A stretch of DNA of 40,181 nucleotides from Afipia sp. (GCA_030652315.1 JAUSAX010000092.1:1-40181); one strand, 5' to 3'; positions 1 through 8,612 are shown, numbered from the stretch's first letter. The notes: generated by a model from the letters alone, not told the origin. Translations and numbers: made by a program.

Positions 1-39
1 ATCGAATGGTCGCTGGTTCGAATCCAGCCCGGGGAGCCA
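1..39 (+). tRNA. tRNA-Asn, 3' part only (probable)
   Basis: The window opens inside a tRNA. Visible parts are the last anticodon-loop base (1), the 3' strand of the anticodon stem (2-6, TCGAA), a 5-nt variable loop (7-11), a perfect T arm (GCTGG 12-16, loop TTCGAAT 17-23, CCAGC 24-28), the acceptor 3' strand CCGGGGA (29-35), discriminator G (36) and an encoded CCA (37-39). The anticodon lies outside the window. Discriminator G and the overall 3' half resemble alphaproteobacterial tRNA-Asn(GUU); that identity is inferred from family resemblance. That it is a tRNA is close to certain. Confidence 0.8.
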
Positions 40-156
40 ATCAAATCAATCACTTAGCTGTTCTCGATCCGTCCCTGCCTTGCGGGGGCCTGCGTACGTG
101 CCTAGCTTCCTCACAGGGCGCGCGGGCAATCCCGGGATGGAACAGGCGGTTTTGAA

Positions 157-462
157 GTGAGTGCAGAATCCCGGGCCGAACTCGACCGCCACTTCGAGTG
201 GATCGCGGATCGGCTTCCGGAAAAAGGCGGGCGTTTCGTGCGCTGGGTGCGTCAACCATCGTCGCGGTTGGTGCGGATTCCCCTCGCTCTGCTTCTTGTC
301 CTCGGCGGTATCTTCAGCATTCTGCCCGTTCTGGGCCTCTGGATGTTGCCGCTCGGCCTGATGCTGATTGCCCAGGACGTGCCGTTCCTTCAGCGGCCGC
401 TGGCCAAGACGCTTGGATGGATCGAGCGCAAATGGCTGGGCCGGAAGAACGGACAGCCCTAG
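157..462 (+). CDS. small inner-membrane protein of unknown function
   Basis: This is a 101-residue protein. A hydrophilic N-terminus (about 1-40, rich in Arg and Glu) is followed by a hydrophobic stretch from about 42 to 73 that can form one long or two short membrane segments. A basic tail (WIERKWLGRKNGQP) probably lies in the cytoplasm. The Pro/Gly/Leu-rich core (ILPVLGLWMLPLGLMLIAQD) recalls PGPGW-type small membrane proteins, but the diagnostic PGPGW string is absent, so I assign no family. The start is GTG at 157, with AGGCGG (144-149) as a possible ribosome site. A 7-codon ATG frame at 137-160 ends in TGA overlapping this GTG and could couple translation. The TAG stop (460-462) lies inside the palindrome that follows. 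Confidence 0.7.
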   Translation: MSAESRAELDRHFEWIADRLPEKGGRFVRWVRQPSSRLVRIPLALLLVLGGIFSILPVLGLWMLPLGLMLIAQDVPFLQRPLAKTLGWIERKWLGRKNGQP

Positions 463-534
463 TGGTCCGATTCTAACATTTGCATCCCATTTCAGCGGGC
501 ATCCTTGCGAATGTTATAATCGACGGACCACTAG
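459..534. repeat. imperfect palindromic repeat 1 bounded by CTAG
   Basis: The left arm 459-483 (CTAGTGGTCCGATTCTAACA followed by TTTGC) is nearly the reverse complement of the right arm 507-534 (GCGAATGTTATAATCGACGG followed by ACCACTAG). The right arm carries a few substitutions and extra bases. Both outer ends are CTAG. It includes the stop codon of the upstream small gene and could fold as a long RNA hairpin. No open reading frame of its own is evident. Confidence 0.8.
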
Positions 535-547
535 CAAGTATAAGTTT

Positions 548-625
548 CTTGTGGAGTTTTGGATTTGACATTCGCTTTGCGGACTCGCAGCGCTCGGGTA
601 GCGAATGTCAAATCCACTCCACTAG
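548..625. repeat. imperfect palindromic repeat 2, related to repeat 1
   Basis: The left arm 551-575 (GTGGAGTTTTGGATTTGACA then TTCGC) pairs with the right arm 601-625 (GCGAATGTCAAATCCACTCC then ACTAG). The right end is CTAG and the left end a degenerate CTTG. The arms resemble those of the repeat at 459-534 (GTGG...GATT-T-ACATT-GC pattern), so the two look like diverged members of one family placed 13 bp apart. It lies 19 bp upstream of the next small gene and may act as a transcription or mRNA-stability element. Confidence 0.75.
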
Positions 626-644
626 CCGTCACAGGAAGCCGGGA

Positions 645-806
645 ATGAACTCACCTCTCGACATCATTGTTCCGATCCTGATGGGCGCAGCGCTGCTGTG
701 GTGGATCGGCCGTGGCATGGGCGGACGGTCGATGTTGATCGCCACTGCAGTGACACTCGCGGTCATTGTGGGCGTGTTGCTGGTTCAGAACGCCGGATGG
801 CGCTGA
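645..806 (+). CDS. 53-residue two-helix membrane protein, unknown function
   Basis: The ATG at 645 is preceded by a good ribosome site (AGGAA, 633-637). Upstream in-frame starts would translate the palindromic repeats and are rejected. The protein is almost entirely membrane: a first helix about residues 6-22 (IIVPILMGAALLWWIGRGMG) and a second about 28-46, joined by a short basic turn (GRSM), ending in QNAGWR. Nothing indicates a biochemical role. Such short hydrophobic proteins are common in rhizobia-related genomes and are mostly uncharacterised. It lies about 135 bp upstream of the porin on the same strand, but co-transcription is unproven. Confidence 0.55.
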   Translation: MNSPLDIIVPILMGAALLWWIGRGMGGRSMLIATAVTLAVIVGVLLVQNAGWR

Positions 807-902
807 CGCGGCTGCCGATAAGGCGAGTTCCATTTCAAGGTGGCGACCGCGAGTTCAGGCGAGCCCTGTGGTTTCCCCGCACTTGCCGCCATGTCATCGC
901 TC

Positions 903-925
903 GGTAACAATCCGCAAGTGTTACC
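903..925. promoter_or_regulatory. perfect 7-bp dyad in the porin leader, possible operator or mRNA hairpin
   Basis: GGTAACA (903-909) and TGTTACC (919-925) are exact inverted copies separated by 9 bp. The dyad ends 17 bp upstream of the chosen porin ATG. The 16-bp centre-to-centre spacing would suit a dimeric regulator on one DNA face. As RNA it could form a modest hairpin just before the ribosome site. Neither reading is tested. Confidence 0.4.
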
Positions 926-942
926 TCCCGGGGGCTGAGTCG

Positions 943-2475
943 ATGCGCATCACCCATTCAGTGGACGACACCAAACGGCCGGCATATGCGGTCAGACATC
1001 TTGTGCTTGGCGCAGCAGCCAGCCTCGTCGCGATCACGGCAGCGTCGGCGGCCGATCTTCCGGTCAAGGCCAAGGCTGTCCAGTATGTGAAGATCTGTTC
1101 CCTGTACGGCGCTGGCTACTACTACATGCCGGGCACCGACACCTGCATCAAGCTGAGCGGCTACATACGCGCCGATGCGAACTTTCTGGGCGGCAACTAC
1201 AACAAGCCCGCCTGGGATCAGGGCAACGCGGAAGGCACCCAGTCACGCGATCGCGATTACTTCACGACTCGCGCGCGCACGGAACTGCAGATCGATACCC
1301 GCACCATGACCGAATATGGTGTGGTGCGAACTTACATGAATCCGAGATTTCAGTTCGACACCGGCGCCGGGCCTTCAAGCGGCGTACTCACGCTCGATTA
1401 TGGTTTCGTCCAGTTCGCGGGCTTCACGCTCGGCAAGGCGGTTTCGGTTTTCCAGACCCCGTGGGGATCGTCCGGCGCCAACAGCAGCACGTCGTTCCTG
1501 ATCGGCGGCTATGACAACATCAACGGCATCAGCCAGATCGCCTATACGTGGGAATTCGGCAACGGAATTTCTGCGCAGGTGGCCATAGAAGACAACCGCG
1601 TCATCAACCGTGCACAACTGCTCAATGCCAGCCTGGCGCAACCTGCCACAGGCGTGTTCAGCGGCGTCTTCACCAATTCCTATGGCGGCAATGTTGCTCC
1701 CGACTTCGTTGGCAACATCCGGATCGACCAGAAATCCTTCACGGCGCAACTCTCCGCTGCCGCCCATAACATCCATGCAAACTATTACGCCGGCCCCGGC
1801 GGCGTCGCGCCCGTCGAAACCGACGGCCACCCGTCCGACGTCTGGGGCTTCGCCATCATGGGCGGCCTTCAATTGAAGGATCTGCCGACCGGTCCCGGCG
1901 ACAAGCTGTCGCTGGATTTCACCTACGTCGATGGCGCAGCGAAATATCTCATCGGCGGCGTGACCGGCAGCAGCTTCGATGCGTTCAGCGGCGGTACGAA
2001 TTTCGCCGGCAGCTATAACGGCATGGCGGTGCTGTCGCTGCTCGATGGCGTCTACACGACGGGGAGCGGGATCGAGAAGACGACGGGCTGGGGTTTACGC
2101 GCCGGCTTCCTGCACAACTGGTCGCCCACCTGGCAAACCGGCGTGTTCGGCAGCTACACGCACATCGAGTACAACACGAATGCCACCGCAGCGTTCTGTG
2201 CCGCGTTCACTGCACTGTCGCCGAAGTCGAACGGTTTCACATGCAATCCGGATTTCAACATCTGGCAGGTCGGCACGCGTACGGCGTGGACTCCCGTCAA
2301 GAACCTGACGTTCGGAGTGGAAGTGATGTACACGGTGCTCGATCAGTCACATACCGGCTCGCAAACGCTGACAAATCCGGGCGCGTTGACCGGCACGTTC
2401 AAGCCGACCGCCGTCTATGACTTCAAGGATCAAGGCCTGATCTCGGGGACCGTCGGTGTCCGCCGCACTTTTTGA
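943..2475 (+). CDS. alphaproteobacterial porin (Porin_2 family)
   Basis: This 510-residue outer-membrane beta-barrel should form trimeric water-filled channels for small solutes. The chosen start (ATG 943) gives a signal peptide with a long polar n-region and hydrophobic core (about 19-33), cut after ASA at residue 36 to leave ADLPVKAKAVQYVKICSLYG. That mature N-terminus, followed by YYYMPGTDTCIKLSGYIRAD, is diagnostic of the Bradyrhizobium/Rhodopseudomonas porin family. The two Cys (KICSLYG and DTCIKL) are the conserved pair. The body alternates aromatic and glycine-rich strands and ends GTVGVRRTF with a C-terminal Phe, the usual barrel-assembly signal. Frames extending upstream to 766 run over the preceding small gene and are rejected. 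A perfect dyad sits at 903-925. Function by family is secure; solute preference cannot be read. Confidence 0.93.
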   Translation: MRITHSVDDTKRPAYAVRHLVLGAAASLVAITAASAADLPVKAKAVQYVKICSLYGAGYYYMPGTDTCIKLSGYIRADANFLGGNYNKPAWDQGNAEGTQSRDRDYFTTRARTELQIDTRTMTEYGVVRTYMNPRFQFDTGAGPSSGVLTLDYGFVQFAGFTLGKAVSVFQTPWGSSGANSSTSFLIGGYDNINGISQIAYTWEFGNGISAQVAIEDNRVINRAQLLNASLAQPATGVFSGVFTNSYGGNVAPDFVGNIRIDQKSFTAQLSAAAHNIHANYYAGPGGVAPVETDGHPSDVWGFAIMGGLQLKDLPTGPGDKLSLDFTYVDGAAKYLIGGVTGSSFDAFSGGTNFAGSYNGMAVLSLLDGVYTTGSGIEKTTGWGLRAGFLHNWSPTWQTGVFGSYTHIEYNTNATAAFCAAFTALSPKSNGFTCNPDFNIWQVGTRTAWTPVKNLTFGVEVMYTVLDQSHTGSQTLTNPGALTGTFKPTAVYDFKDQGLISGTVGVRRTF

Positions 2476-2510
2476 TTGCCCGTTGCGAACAGCGTACATG
2501 CGCCCTGCTT

Positions 2511-2631
2511 CGTCATTGCGAGGAGCGTTAGCGACGAAGCAATCCAGTCTTCCTTGTTGTTTTCTGGATTGCTTCGCGGAAGCCTGTCATCGGGCGGCGA
2601 CTTCGCGCCGACCCGTTGGCTCGCAATGACG
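2511..2631. repeat. palindromic intergenic repeat, CGTCATTGCGAG family, copy A
   Basis: The outer arms CGTCATTGCGAG (2511-2522) and CTCGCAATGACG (2620-2631) are exact inverted copies. The inner arms GAAGCAATCCAG (2536-2547) and CTGGATTGCTTC (2564-2575) are also exact. The element lies between the convergent porin and DTW genes, where it could serve as a two-way transcription end. A second copy is at 25639-25720. Confidence 0.88.
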
Positions 2632-2671
2632 AAAGCTTTGGTCTGTTCGCCGCGCCTGCCGACAATCAGAA

Positions 2672-3442
2672 TCAGGTCGATGCCTTGGCGCCCTTGCCTC
2701 GCCGGTTTTCCGGACGCCGGAAGTCGCGCTTGGGCCGAGGCTTCGGCGCCAGTTCCGGCATGGTCGACTGAACGTCGCGATACTGTGTCAGCATCCGCTG
2801 GAACGTCGCATTGAGTTCCGTCTCGATGTCCGCGCGCCCTTCAAGCCTGCTGAGGACCATGCCCGCAGCCTCGATGGTCGATAGCCCGTCGCGTCGCGGC
2901 TCCTTGCGGAGCTTGCCGTAGAGTGACGGTTGCGCCGGTCCAAGGATGATGCGCCGGCATTTCAGCATCCACGCATTGCGCCACCAGAGCGCCTTGGCCT
3001 GGCTCCACGTCCCGTCGAGCAACACCACGCCCTCGATGTCCTTCAGGATCGATCGCTGGCTATCCTCGATCTCACCCTTGCGGTCGACGGCGACGATGTC
3101 CCGTTCGGTCGCCAGATCGGCGACCTTCGCCGAGCCGAGATACAGGATGGCCCAATCTTGCGGATCGACGGAACGGCCCAATGCCTTGGACAGGCTCGGC
3201 CACGACAGGCCGATCTTATGGGTCACCTTCTTGAAATGCTGTGCCGTCAGCCGCCCGGTTCCAAGCGCCCTGTCCTGCTCCTGCGGATGCTGCAGGATCA
3301 GAAGCTCGACCCGGTTGGCGATGGGTGTGACGCTGTCGCAGATGCACAGCGGCAGCGGCTTGCCGCAGCGGGGGCACTCTTCGATCTCGTCGATCTCTTG
3401 GGGTGCATCGGCACCCGGCTTGGCTTTGGCGGTTTTTGACAT
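2672..3442 (-). CDS. DTW-domain protein, probable tRNA-uridine aminocarboxypropyltransferase
   Basis: This 256-residue protein belongs to the DTW family (TapT/YfiP in E. coli, DTWD1/2 in human). Characterised members transfer the aminocarboxypropyl group of S-adenosylmethionine to a tRNA uridine to make acp3U. Seen here are an N-terminal Cys cluster CPRCGKPLPLCIC (Cys 23, 26, 33, 35), probably a zinc site; the signature DGTW (143-146) followed by SQAK; and the conserved DGLSTIEA (185-192). The C-terminal 30 residues are basic and Pro/Arg-rich and may bind RNA. It follows the ABC exporter gene by 69 bp on the same strand but has no obvious functional link to export. Length is typical or slightly long. 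The precise uridine position cannot be inferred. Confidence 0.88.
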   Translation of the reverse strand: MSKTAKAKPGADAPQEIDEIEECPRCGKPLPLCICDSVTPIANRVELLILQHPQEQDRALGTGRLTAQHFKKVTHKIGLSWPSLSKALGRSVDPQDWAILYLGSAKVADLATERDIVAVDRKGEIEDSQRSILKDIEGVVLLDGTWSQAKALWWRNAWMLKCRRIILGPAQPSLYGKLRKEPRRDGLSTIEAAGMVLSRLEGRADIETELNATFQRMLTQYRDVQSTMPELAPKPRPKRDFRRPENRRGKGAKAST

Positions 3443-3511
3443 AAGCCCGGCTATACGCTGCGCACCAGATCACGGCAACCTGCCGAGGCATCGTTCGACG
3501 CGATAATTCCG

Positions 3512-5446
3512 TCAGGCCGCCTTGCTGGGCGGCGGCGGCGTTCGGCGCCGTCGAAGCCATTGGCCCAACAACCGCCGCTTGCTGTCGCGCGGAATCAGAT
3601 CAATGTCGCTGACGAGCTTCGCGCCGCCCTTGCGGCGTTCGAGAGTGATCTTTCTGCTGTGAAATTCTTCCAGCTCGGCACGGTGTGCGACACTGATGAT
3701 GGTCGCGTCGTTCAGCTCCTCCTGGAGCAATTCCATCATTCTGCCCTGTCCGGCGGCATCAAGTGCGGATGTCGCTTCGTCCAGGACAATGATATCCGGG
3801 CGATGCAGGAGCAGCCGCGCAAAGGCGAGCCGCTGTTTTTCGCCGCCCGACAATGTCTGGTCCCACGGCGCGTCCTCTTCGATCTTCTCTTTCAAATGCG
3901 CCAGCCCGACTTTTTCGAGCGTCTCCACCATACGCTCGATGGTCCAGTCCTCCGCCGCGCCGGGATAGGCCACCGCACGCCGCAGCGTCCCCATCGGGAT
4001 ATAGGGCTTCTGCGGCAACATGAACATGCGACGGTCGGGATGGAAATCGACACTGCCGCCGCCCCACGGCCAGAGCCCGGCGATGGCCCGCACCAGCGTG
4101 CTCTTTCCGGTGCCGGATTCACCCGCGACCAGAACACGTTCACCGGGGTCGATCACCACCTCCGACTGCCCGACAACGGCCGTGCCGTCGTCAAGCGTGA
4201 CAGATAGATCATTCAAACGCAGCATCGCATCGCCTTCGGTCTCCCCACGCTTGATACGGTTGAAACCGTCCCCGGTCTCGGCGCGCTCGAGACCATCGAG
4301 CGACATCATCAGCGACGCGATCCGCCGGGCGCCCGCGTTCCATTCCGCAAGGCGCGGATAATTATCCACCAGCCAGCCGAATGCGTGCTGAACGATCGTG
4401 AAAGCGGAAGCGGCCTGCATGACCTGCCCCAGCGTCATGCTTCCCTCCAGAAACTTCGGCGCGCACAGCAGGATCGGAATGACGGGCGCGATCAGGTTGG
4501 AACCCTGCGAAACAATGGTGGTCCGCATATGCTGTCCGCACAGCCGCGTCCATTGCCTGAGAACATTTCCAAAGGACTTGTCGATGCCCGAGCGTTCTTC
4601 TTCCTCGCCGCCAAGCAACGCAATGCTTTCGCCATTTTCGCGTACGCGCGTCAGAGCATAGCGATACTCGGCCTCCGCCTGGTTCTTGCTTTCCGACACC
4701 GAGACGAAGTTTCTGCCGATGATCACCATCGAGCCGCTGGCTATCGCGGCGTAAAGTACGGCAGCTATCACGAGGAAGCCGGGAATCGTCACCGTGCTGC
4801 CCCCGACCGACAATGTCAGTGCGCCGCCGATCGTCCACAACACGACGATGAAGGTGACTGCCGAGAGAAACGCCTGCGTAACACCGGCCGCGAAATCCAC
4901 CGGCGCGTCGGTCGCAACCCGCAAATCCTCGGCAATCCGGTATTCAGGATTTTGATGATCGCCGCCGACCAGATTGAGCTGGTAGTAGCGGCCGCTGGCC
5001 AGCCATCGCGACACGACGGAATTCGTCAGCCACGCACGCCAGCGCCGTTGAATGTTCATGCGGGTAAAGACCTGCACGACACCGAGAAAGACACTGCCGA
5101 TCGCGAGCGGAAAGAACACGCCGGTCAGATAGAACACCGTAGAGGCGTCTTTCTTCTCGATGGCGTCGAAGATCGCCCTGTTCCAGACGTTGATGCCGTA
5201 CTGAAAACCGATTTGCAGGACGATCAGCGCCAACAGGCCGACGCTCAGAACCCAGGCTAGCCGGCCTCCGCCGGCTCCCCAGAATCCTCGCGCGCTGATC
5301 CAGAATCTGGTCAGCAGATAGTCGCGTCTGATCTGTTCGGTTTCTTCAGGCGACAGAGCCGAATCCGGCTCAAGCATTTCTGGCGGGGGAGCCTCAACCG
5401 GCTTTCCGGTTTCAGTGACAACTTCTTGAATCGGCGGCCTATTCAT
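3512..5446 (-). CDS. ABC exporter, SbmA/BacA-type membrane domain fused to ATPase (YddA-like)
   Basis: This 644-residue half-transporter has the ABC_membrane_2/SbmA-BacA-like membrane domain (about 40-370, several hydrophobic helices) followed by a nucleotide-binding domain. The ATPase motifs are complete: Walker A GESGTGKST (442-450), signature LSGGE (532-536), Walker B IIVLDE (552-557) and switch His588. Two copies should form the working dimer in the inner membrane. Relatives move peptides, vitamin B12-like compounds or very-long-chain acyl groups, and in rhizobia BacA-like proteins affect peptide sensitivity and lipid A acyl chains. The substrate here is unknown. It follows the second RND pump by 61 bp on the same strand, so it is plausibly co-expressed with that efflux operon. 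The C-terminus is very basic and proline-rich (QWLRRRRTPPPPSKAA). Confidence 0.88.
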   Translation of the reverse strand: MNRPPIQEVVTETGKPVEAPPPEMLEPDSALSPEETEQIRRDYLLTRFWISARGFWGAGGGRLAWVLSVGLLALIVLQIGFQYGINVWNRAIFDAIEKKDASTVFYLTGVFFPLAIGSVFLGVVQVFTRMNIQRRWRAWLTNSVVSRWLASGRYYQLNLVGGDHQNPEYRIAEDLRVATDAPVDFAAGVTQAFLSAVTFIVVLWTIGGALTLSVGGSTVTIPGFLVIAAVLYAAIASGSMVIIGRNFVSVSESKNQAEAEYRYALTRVRENGESIALLGGEEEERSGIDKSFGNVLRQWTRLCGQHMRTTIVSQGSNLIAPVIPILLCAPKFLEGSMTLGQVMQAASAFTIVQHAFGWLVDNYPRLAEWNAGARRIASLMMSLDGLERAETGDGFNRIKRGETEGDAMLRLNDLSVTLDDGTAVVGQSEVVIDPGERVLVAGESGTGKSTLVRAIAGLWPWGGGSVDFHPDRRMFMLPQKPYIPMGTLRRAVAYPGAAEDWTIERMVETLEKVGLAHLKEKIEEDAPWDQTLSGGEKQRLAFARLLLHRPDIIVLDEATSALDAAGQGRMMELLQEELNDATIISVAHRAELEEFHSRKITLERRKGGAKLVSDIDLIPRDSKRRLLGQWLRRRRTPPPPSKAA

Positions 5447-5507
5447 GCCCGATCAACGCAATCGGAACCGCAAAGTTCCGGCGCAAAGTGCACCGCCGCA
5501 AATCAGT

Positions 5508-8500
5508 TTATTCGGCAGGCGCAGCCTGCGGCAGAGGCCTCGGTCTGTCGCGCCCCCGCAACCGGTCGATCAGAAGATAGATCACCGGCGTCGTATAAAG
5601 AGTCAGTATCTGGGACACGATCAGCCCGCCGATGATGGTGATGCCGAGCGGCCGGCGCAGCTCAGTGCCCGGCCCTGTGGCGAGCACCAACGGGACAGCC
5701 GCCAGCAGCGCTGCCATGGTGGTCATCAGGATCGGCCGGAAGCGTGCGAGGCAGGCCTCGAAGATCGCCTCCTCCGACCCCAGGCCGCGTTGCCGTTCCC
5801 CTTCGAGCGCAAAGTCGACGATCATGATGCCGTTCTTTTTCACGATGCCGATGAGAAGGATGATGCCGATAAACGCGATCACCGTCAGTGGCGTGTTGGT
5901 GATCTGCAGGGCCAGCAATGCGCCGAGTCCCGCAGACGGCAATGTCGAAATGATCGTCAGCGGATGCGCGAGGCTTTCATACAGAACGCCCAGAACGATG
6001 TAGACGGCGATCAGCGCACCGAGGATCAGCAAAGGTTGCTTGCTTGCTGTCTTCTGGCTGTCGGCGGCGTTGCCCGCGAACTCGCCCCGGATGCCTTCCG
6101 GCATGTGCAGTTCCTCGACCGCACGCAGGATGTTGTCGGTTGCGGTTTGCAACGGGACGCCGTCCGGGACATTGAACGAGATCGTGTTCGAGGGGAAAGA
6201 GCCCTGATGGAACACGGAGAGCGGCGACAGGCCACGTTCCATCCGCACGACCGCCGACAACGGCACCTGCGCGTCGCCCGCACCCGCCACGTAGATCTTG
6301 TCGAGCGAAGATGGATCGCCCTGTAGCCGCTGAGCTGTTTCCAGGATGACCTGATACTGGTTTCGCTGCGTGTAGATGATCGAGATCTGCCGTTGCGAGA
6401 AAGCGTTGTTCAGCGCGTTGTCGATATCCTGAACCTGCACGCCGAGGCTCGCCGCCGTCTTCCGGTCGATGGTGAGGTTGAGCGAGAGGCCAGACGCCTC
6501 GCGGTCGCTGGAAATGTCCGTGATGCCTTCGACACTCTCCAGCTTCTTCGCCACGATTGGCGCCCACTTCGACAGAAGGTCGAGATCGGCGCTGATGAGC
6601 GTGTACTGGTAGTTGGAGTCGCTCTGACGGCCGCCCGTGCGTAAATCCTGCGCCGCGAACATGAACAGGCGAATGCCGGGCACGGCGCCGAGCTTTCGCC
6701 TCAGCCGATCGATCACCTGCTGGGTGCTCAATCCATCGCGCTCTTTGAGATCCTTGAGACTGATGAACATTCGGCCGGTGTTGGAACCGCCGAAGCCGCT
6801 GGCGCTCCCGAGGCTCGAACCAATTCCGGCAACGGCCGGGTCGGCCATGACGATATCCGCGACCTGTTGCTGGAGGCCGAGCATCGCCTGAAACGACACG
6901 TCCGGCGATGCGCGTGTCGCGCCGATCACAAGACCGCTGTCGTCCTGCGGGAAGTATCCCTTCGGCGTTTTGATGTAGAGCGTGATCGTCAACGCAATGG
7001 TCGCGACGAAGACAACCATGGTCAGGAACGGAAACCGCAACACGACATGCAGCGTCCGCTCATAGAAACGGACGATCCGCGACAGGCTGCCCTCGACCAG
7101 CCTGTCGAACCACGTCGCATCCGGCGAAATCGTGGTCTTGATATAGTGCGCGCAGATCATCGGCGTCACTGTCAGCGACACAACCATCGATACCAGAATG
7201 GCGAACGTCAGCGTCAGCGAGAACTCGCGGAACAGGCGACCGACGATGCCATCCATGAAAATCAGCGGGATGAATGCCGCCACCAGCGATATGCTGATCG
7301 ACAGCACGGTGAATCCGATCTGCTTCGCGCCGAGCAGCGCCGCCTGATAGGGGTTCATGCCCTCTTCGAGGTTGCGATACATGTTTTCGATCATGACGAT
7401 GGCGTCATCGACCACGAATCCGACGGAAACTGCCAGCGCCATCAGCGACAGATTGTTGATCGAAAACCCTGCGACCCACATCATCGCGCATGTGCCCGCC
7501 AACGCCAGCGGAACCGAAATGCCCGCCGCGATGGTCGGCGTCAGCCGGCGGACGAACACGAAGACGACGAGCATCACGAGCACCGCGGTCGCGCCCAGCG
7601 TCCACTCCATATCCTCGACGTTGGCGCGGATGGTTCCGGTGCGGTCGGAGAGAATTGAAATCTCCACCCCGCCGGGAATCCATTGCTTCAACTCGGGCAA
7701 CAGCGCCTTGACGCGATCCACCGTCTCGATGACGTTGGCGTCCTGCTGCTTGGTCACGGTGATGAGAACGGCGGGTTGCTTGTTGAACCAGGCGATGGAA
7801 CGGCTGTTGCGGGTCGCGTCGCTGACGTCCGCCACATCCGACAGCCGCACGAAGTTACCGTTCGCAGCCTTGATAACGATGTCGCGGAACTGGGCAGCGG
7901 TTCGCATCTGGGGATTGGTGGCAATGGTTTCGCTCAGCGCCGAACCGTTGAACGCGCCGACGGGACCAATCGCATTGGCATTGATGATGGCGGTGCGGAC
8001 ATCGTCACTGGCGATTCCGGCCGTCGCCAGCGCGCCCGGATTGAGCTGAATCCGAACCGCCGGCTGATCCGCGCCGCTCACCGTCGCCTCACCCACTCCG
8101 GGAACCTGCGATATGCGCTGATTGATGACCGTATCGGCGATGTCGTAGATCGCGCTCGGCAACATGGTCTTCGAGGTCAGCGCGATGATCAGAACCGGAG
8201 AGGCTGCCGGATTGGCCTTGCGAAACCGCGGCAGGGTCGGCAGATCGGTCGGCAGATCCGCCAGCGAGGCATTGATCGCCGCCTGAACGTCGCGCGCCGC
8301 GCGGTCGATGTTGCGGCCGATCGCGAACTGAAGCGAGATGCTGGTCGAACCCAGCGAGCTTGTGGACGTGATCTGATCGACGCCGGATATCTCGCCGAGC
8401 CGCCTCTCCAAAGGTGCGGCGACGGTCGAGGCCATGATGGTCGGATCGGCGCCGGGACGCGACGCCGACACGCGGATCGACGGAAAATCGACCGACGGAA

Positions 8501-8612
8501 TGCTTGCGACCGGCAGAAAATTGTAGGCGACCGCCCCAACCAGAAACAGGCCGATCGCCAGCAGCGTGGTGCCGACCGGCCTGCGGATGAATGGTTCGGA
8601 GATTGAGGGCAT
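5508..8612 (-). CDS. mdtC: RND multidrug efflux pump subunit, MdtC-like
   Basis: This 1034-residue inner-membrane proton-driven pump is of the HAE1/AcrB type. It starts MPSISEPFIRRPVGTTLL, the standard first helix. The TM4 proton-relay aspartate pair lies in GFVVDDAIVMIEN (Asp402-Asp403), and the C-terminal half repeats the topology (GIILLIGIVKKNGIMIVDFA). Length is typical. Its ATG overlaps the TAA stop of the preceding RND gene by one base (TAATG), so the two subunits are probably translated in a coupled way. In MdtABC and MuxABC systems two non-identical RND proteins form a mixed trimer, and the gene order here matches that plan. The assignment as C rather than B rests on position as the second RND gene. 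The substrate range is unknown. Confidence 0.9.
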   Translation of the reverse strand: MPSISEPFIRRPVGTTLLAIGLFLVGAVAYNFLPVASIPSVDFPSIRVSASRPGADPTIMASTVAAPLERRLGEISGVDQITSTSSLGSTSISLQFAIGRNIDRAARDVQAAINASLADLPTDLPTLPRFRKANPAASPVLIIALTSKTMLPSAIYDIADTVINQRISQVPGVGEATVSGADQPAVRIQLNPGALATAGIASDDVRTAIINANAIGPVGAFNGSALSETIATNPQMRTAAQFRDIVIKAANGNFVRLSDVADVSDATRNSRSIAWFNKQPAVLITVTKQQDANVIETVDRVKALLPELKQWIPGGVEISILSDRTGTIRANVEDMEWTLGATAVLVMLVVFVFVRRLTPTIAAGISVPLALAGTCAMMWVAGFSINNLSLMALAVSVGFVVDDAIVMIENMYRNLEEGMNPYQAALLGAKQIGFTVLSISISLVAAFIPLIFMDGIVGRLFREFSLTLTFAILVSMVVSLTVTPMICAHYIKTTISPDATWFDRLVEGSLSRIVRFYERTLHVVLRFPFLTMVVFVATIALTITLYIKTPKGYFPQDDSGLVIGATRASPDVSFQAMLGLQQQVADIVMADPAVAGIGSSLGSASGFGGSNTGRMFISLKDLKERDGLSTQQVIDRLRRKLGAVPGIRLFMFAAQDLRTGGRQSDSNYQYTLISADLDLLSKWAPIVAKKLESVEGITDISSDREASGLSLNLTIDRKTAASLGVQVQDIDNALNNAFSQRQISIIYTQRNQYQVILETAQRLQGDPSSLDKIYVAGAGDAQVPLSAVVRMERGLSPLSVFHQGSFPSNTISFNVPDGVPLQTATDNILRAVEELHMPEGIRGEFAGNAADSQKTASKQPLLILGALIAVYIVLGVLYESLAHPLTIISTLPSAGLGALLALQITNTPLTVIAFIGIILLIGIVKKNGIMIVDFALEGERQRGLGSEEAIFEACLARFRPILMTTMAALLAAVPLVLATGPGTELRRPLGITIIGGLIVSQILTLYTTPVIYLLIDRLRGRDRPRPLPQAAPAE

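Noticed and set aside
480..644. Upstream extension of the 53-residue membrane protein to 480
   Set aside because: It would translate two palindromic repeats; the ATG at 645 has its own AGGAA ribosome site.
766..942. 59-codon upstream extension of the porin
   Set aside because: It overlaps the preceding gene and places the signal peptide in mid-protein; ATG 943 gives a proper export signal.
4385..8606. Several 200-300-codon plus-strand frames across the ABC and RND genes
   Set aside because: They are shadows of genes on the opposite strand, with biased Arg/Gln/Asp composition.
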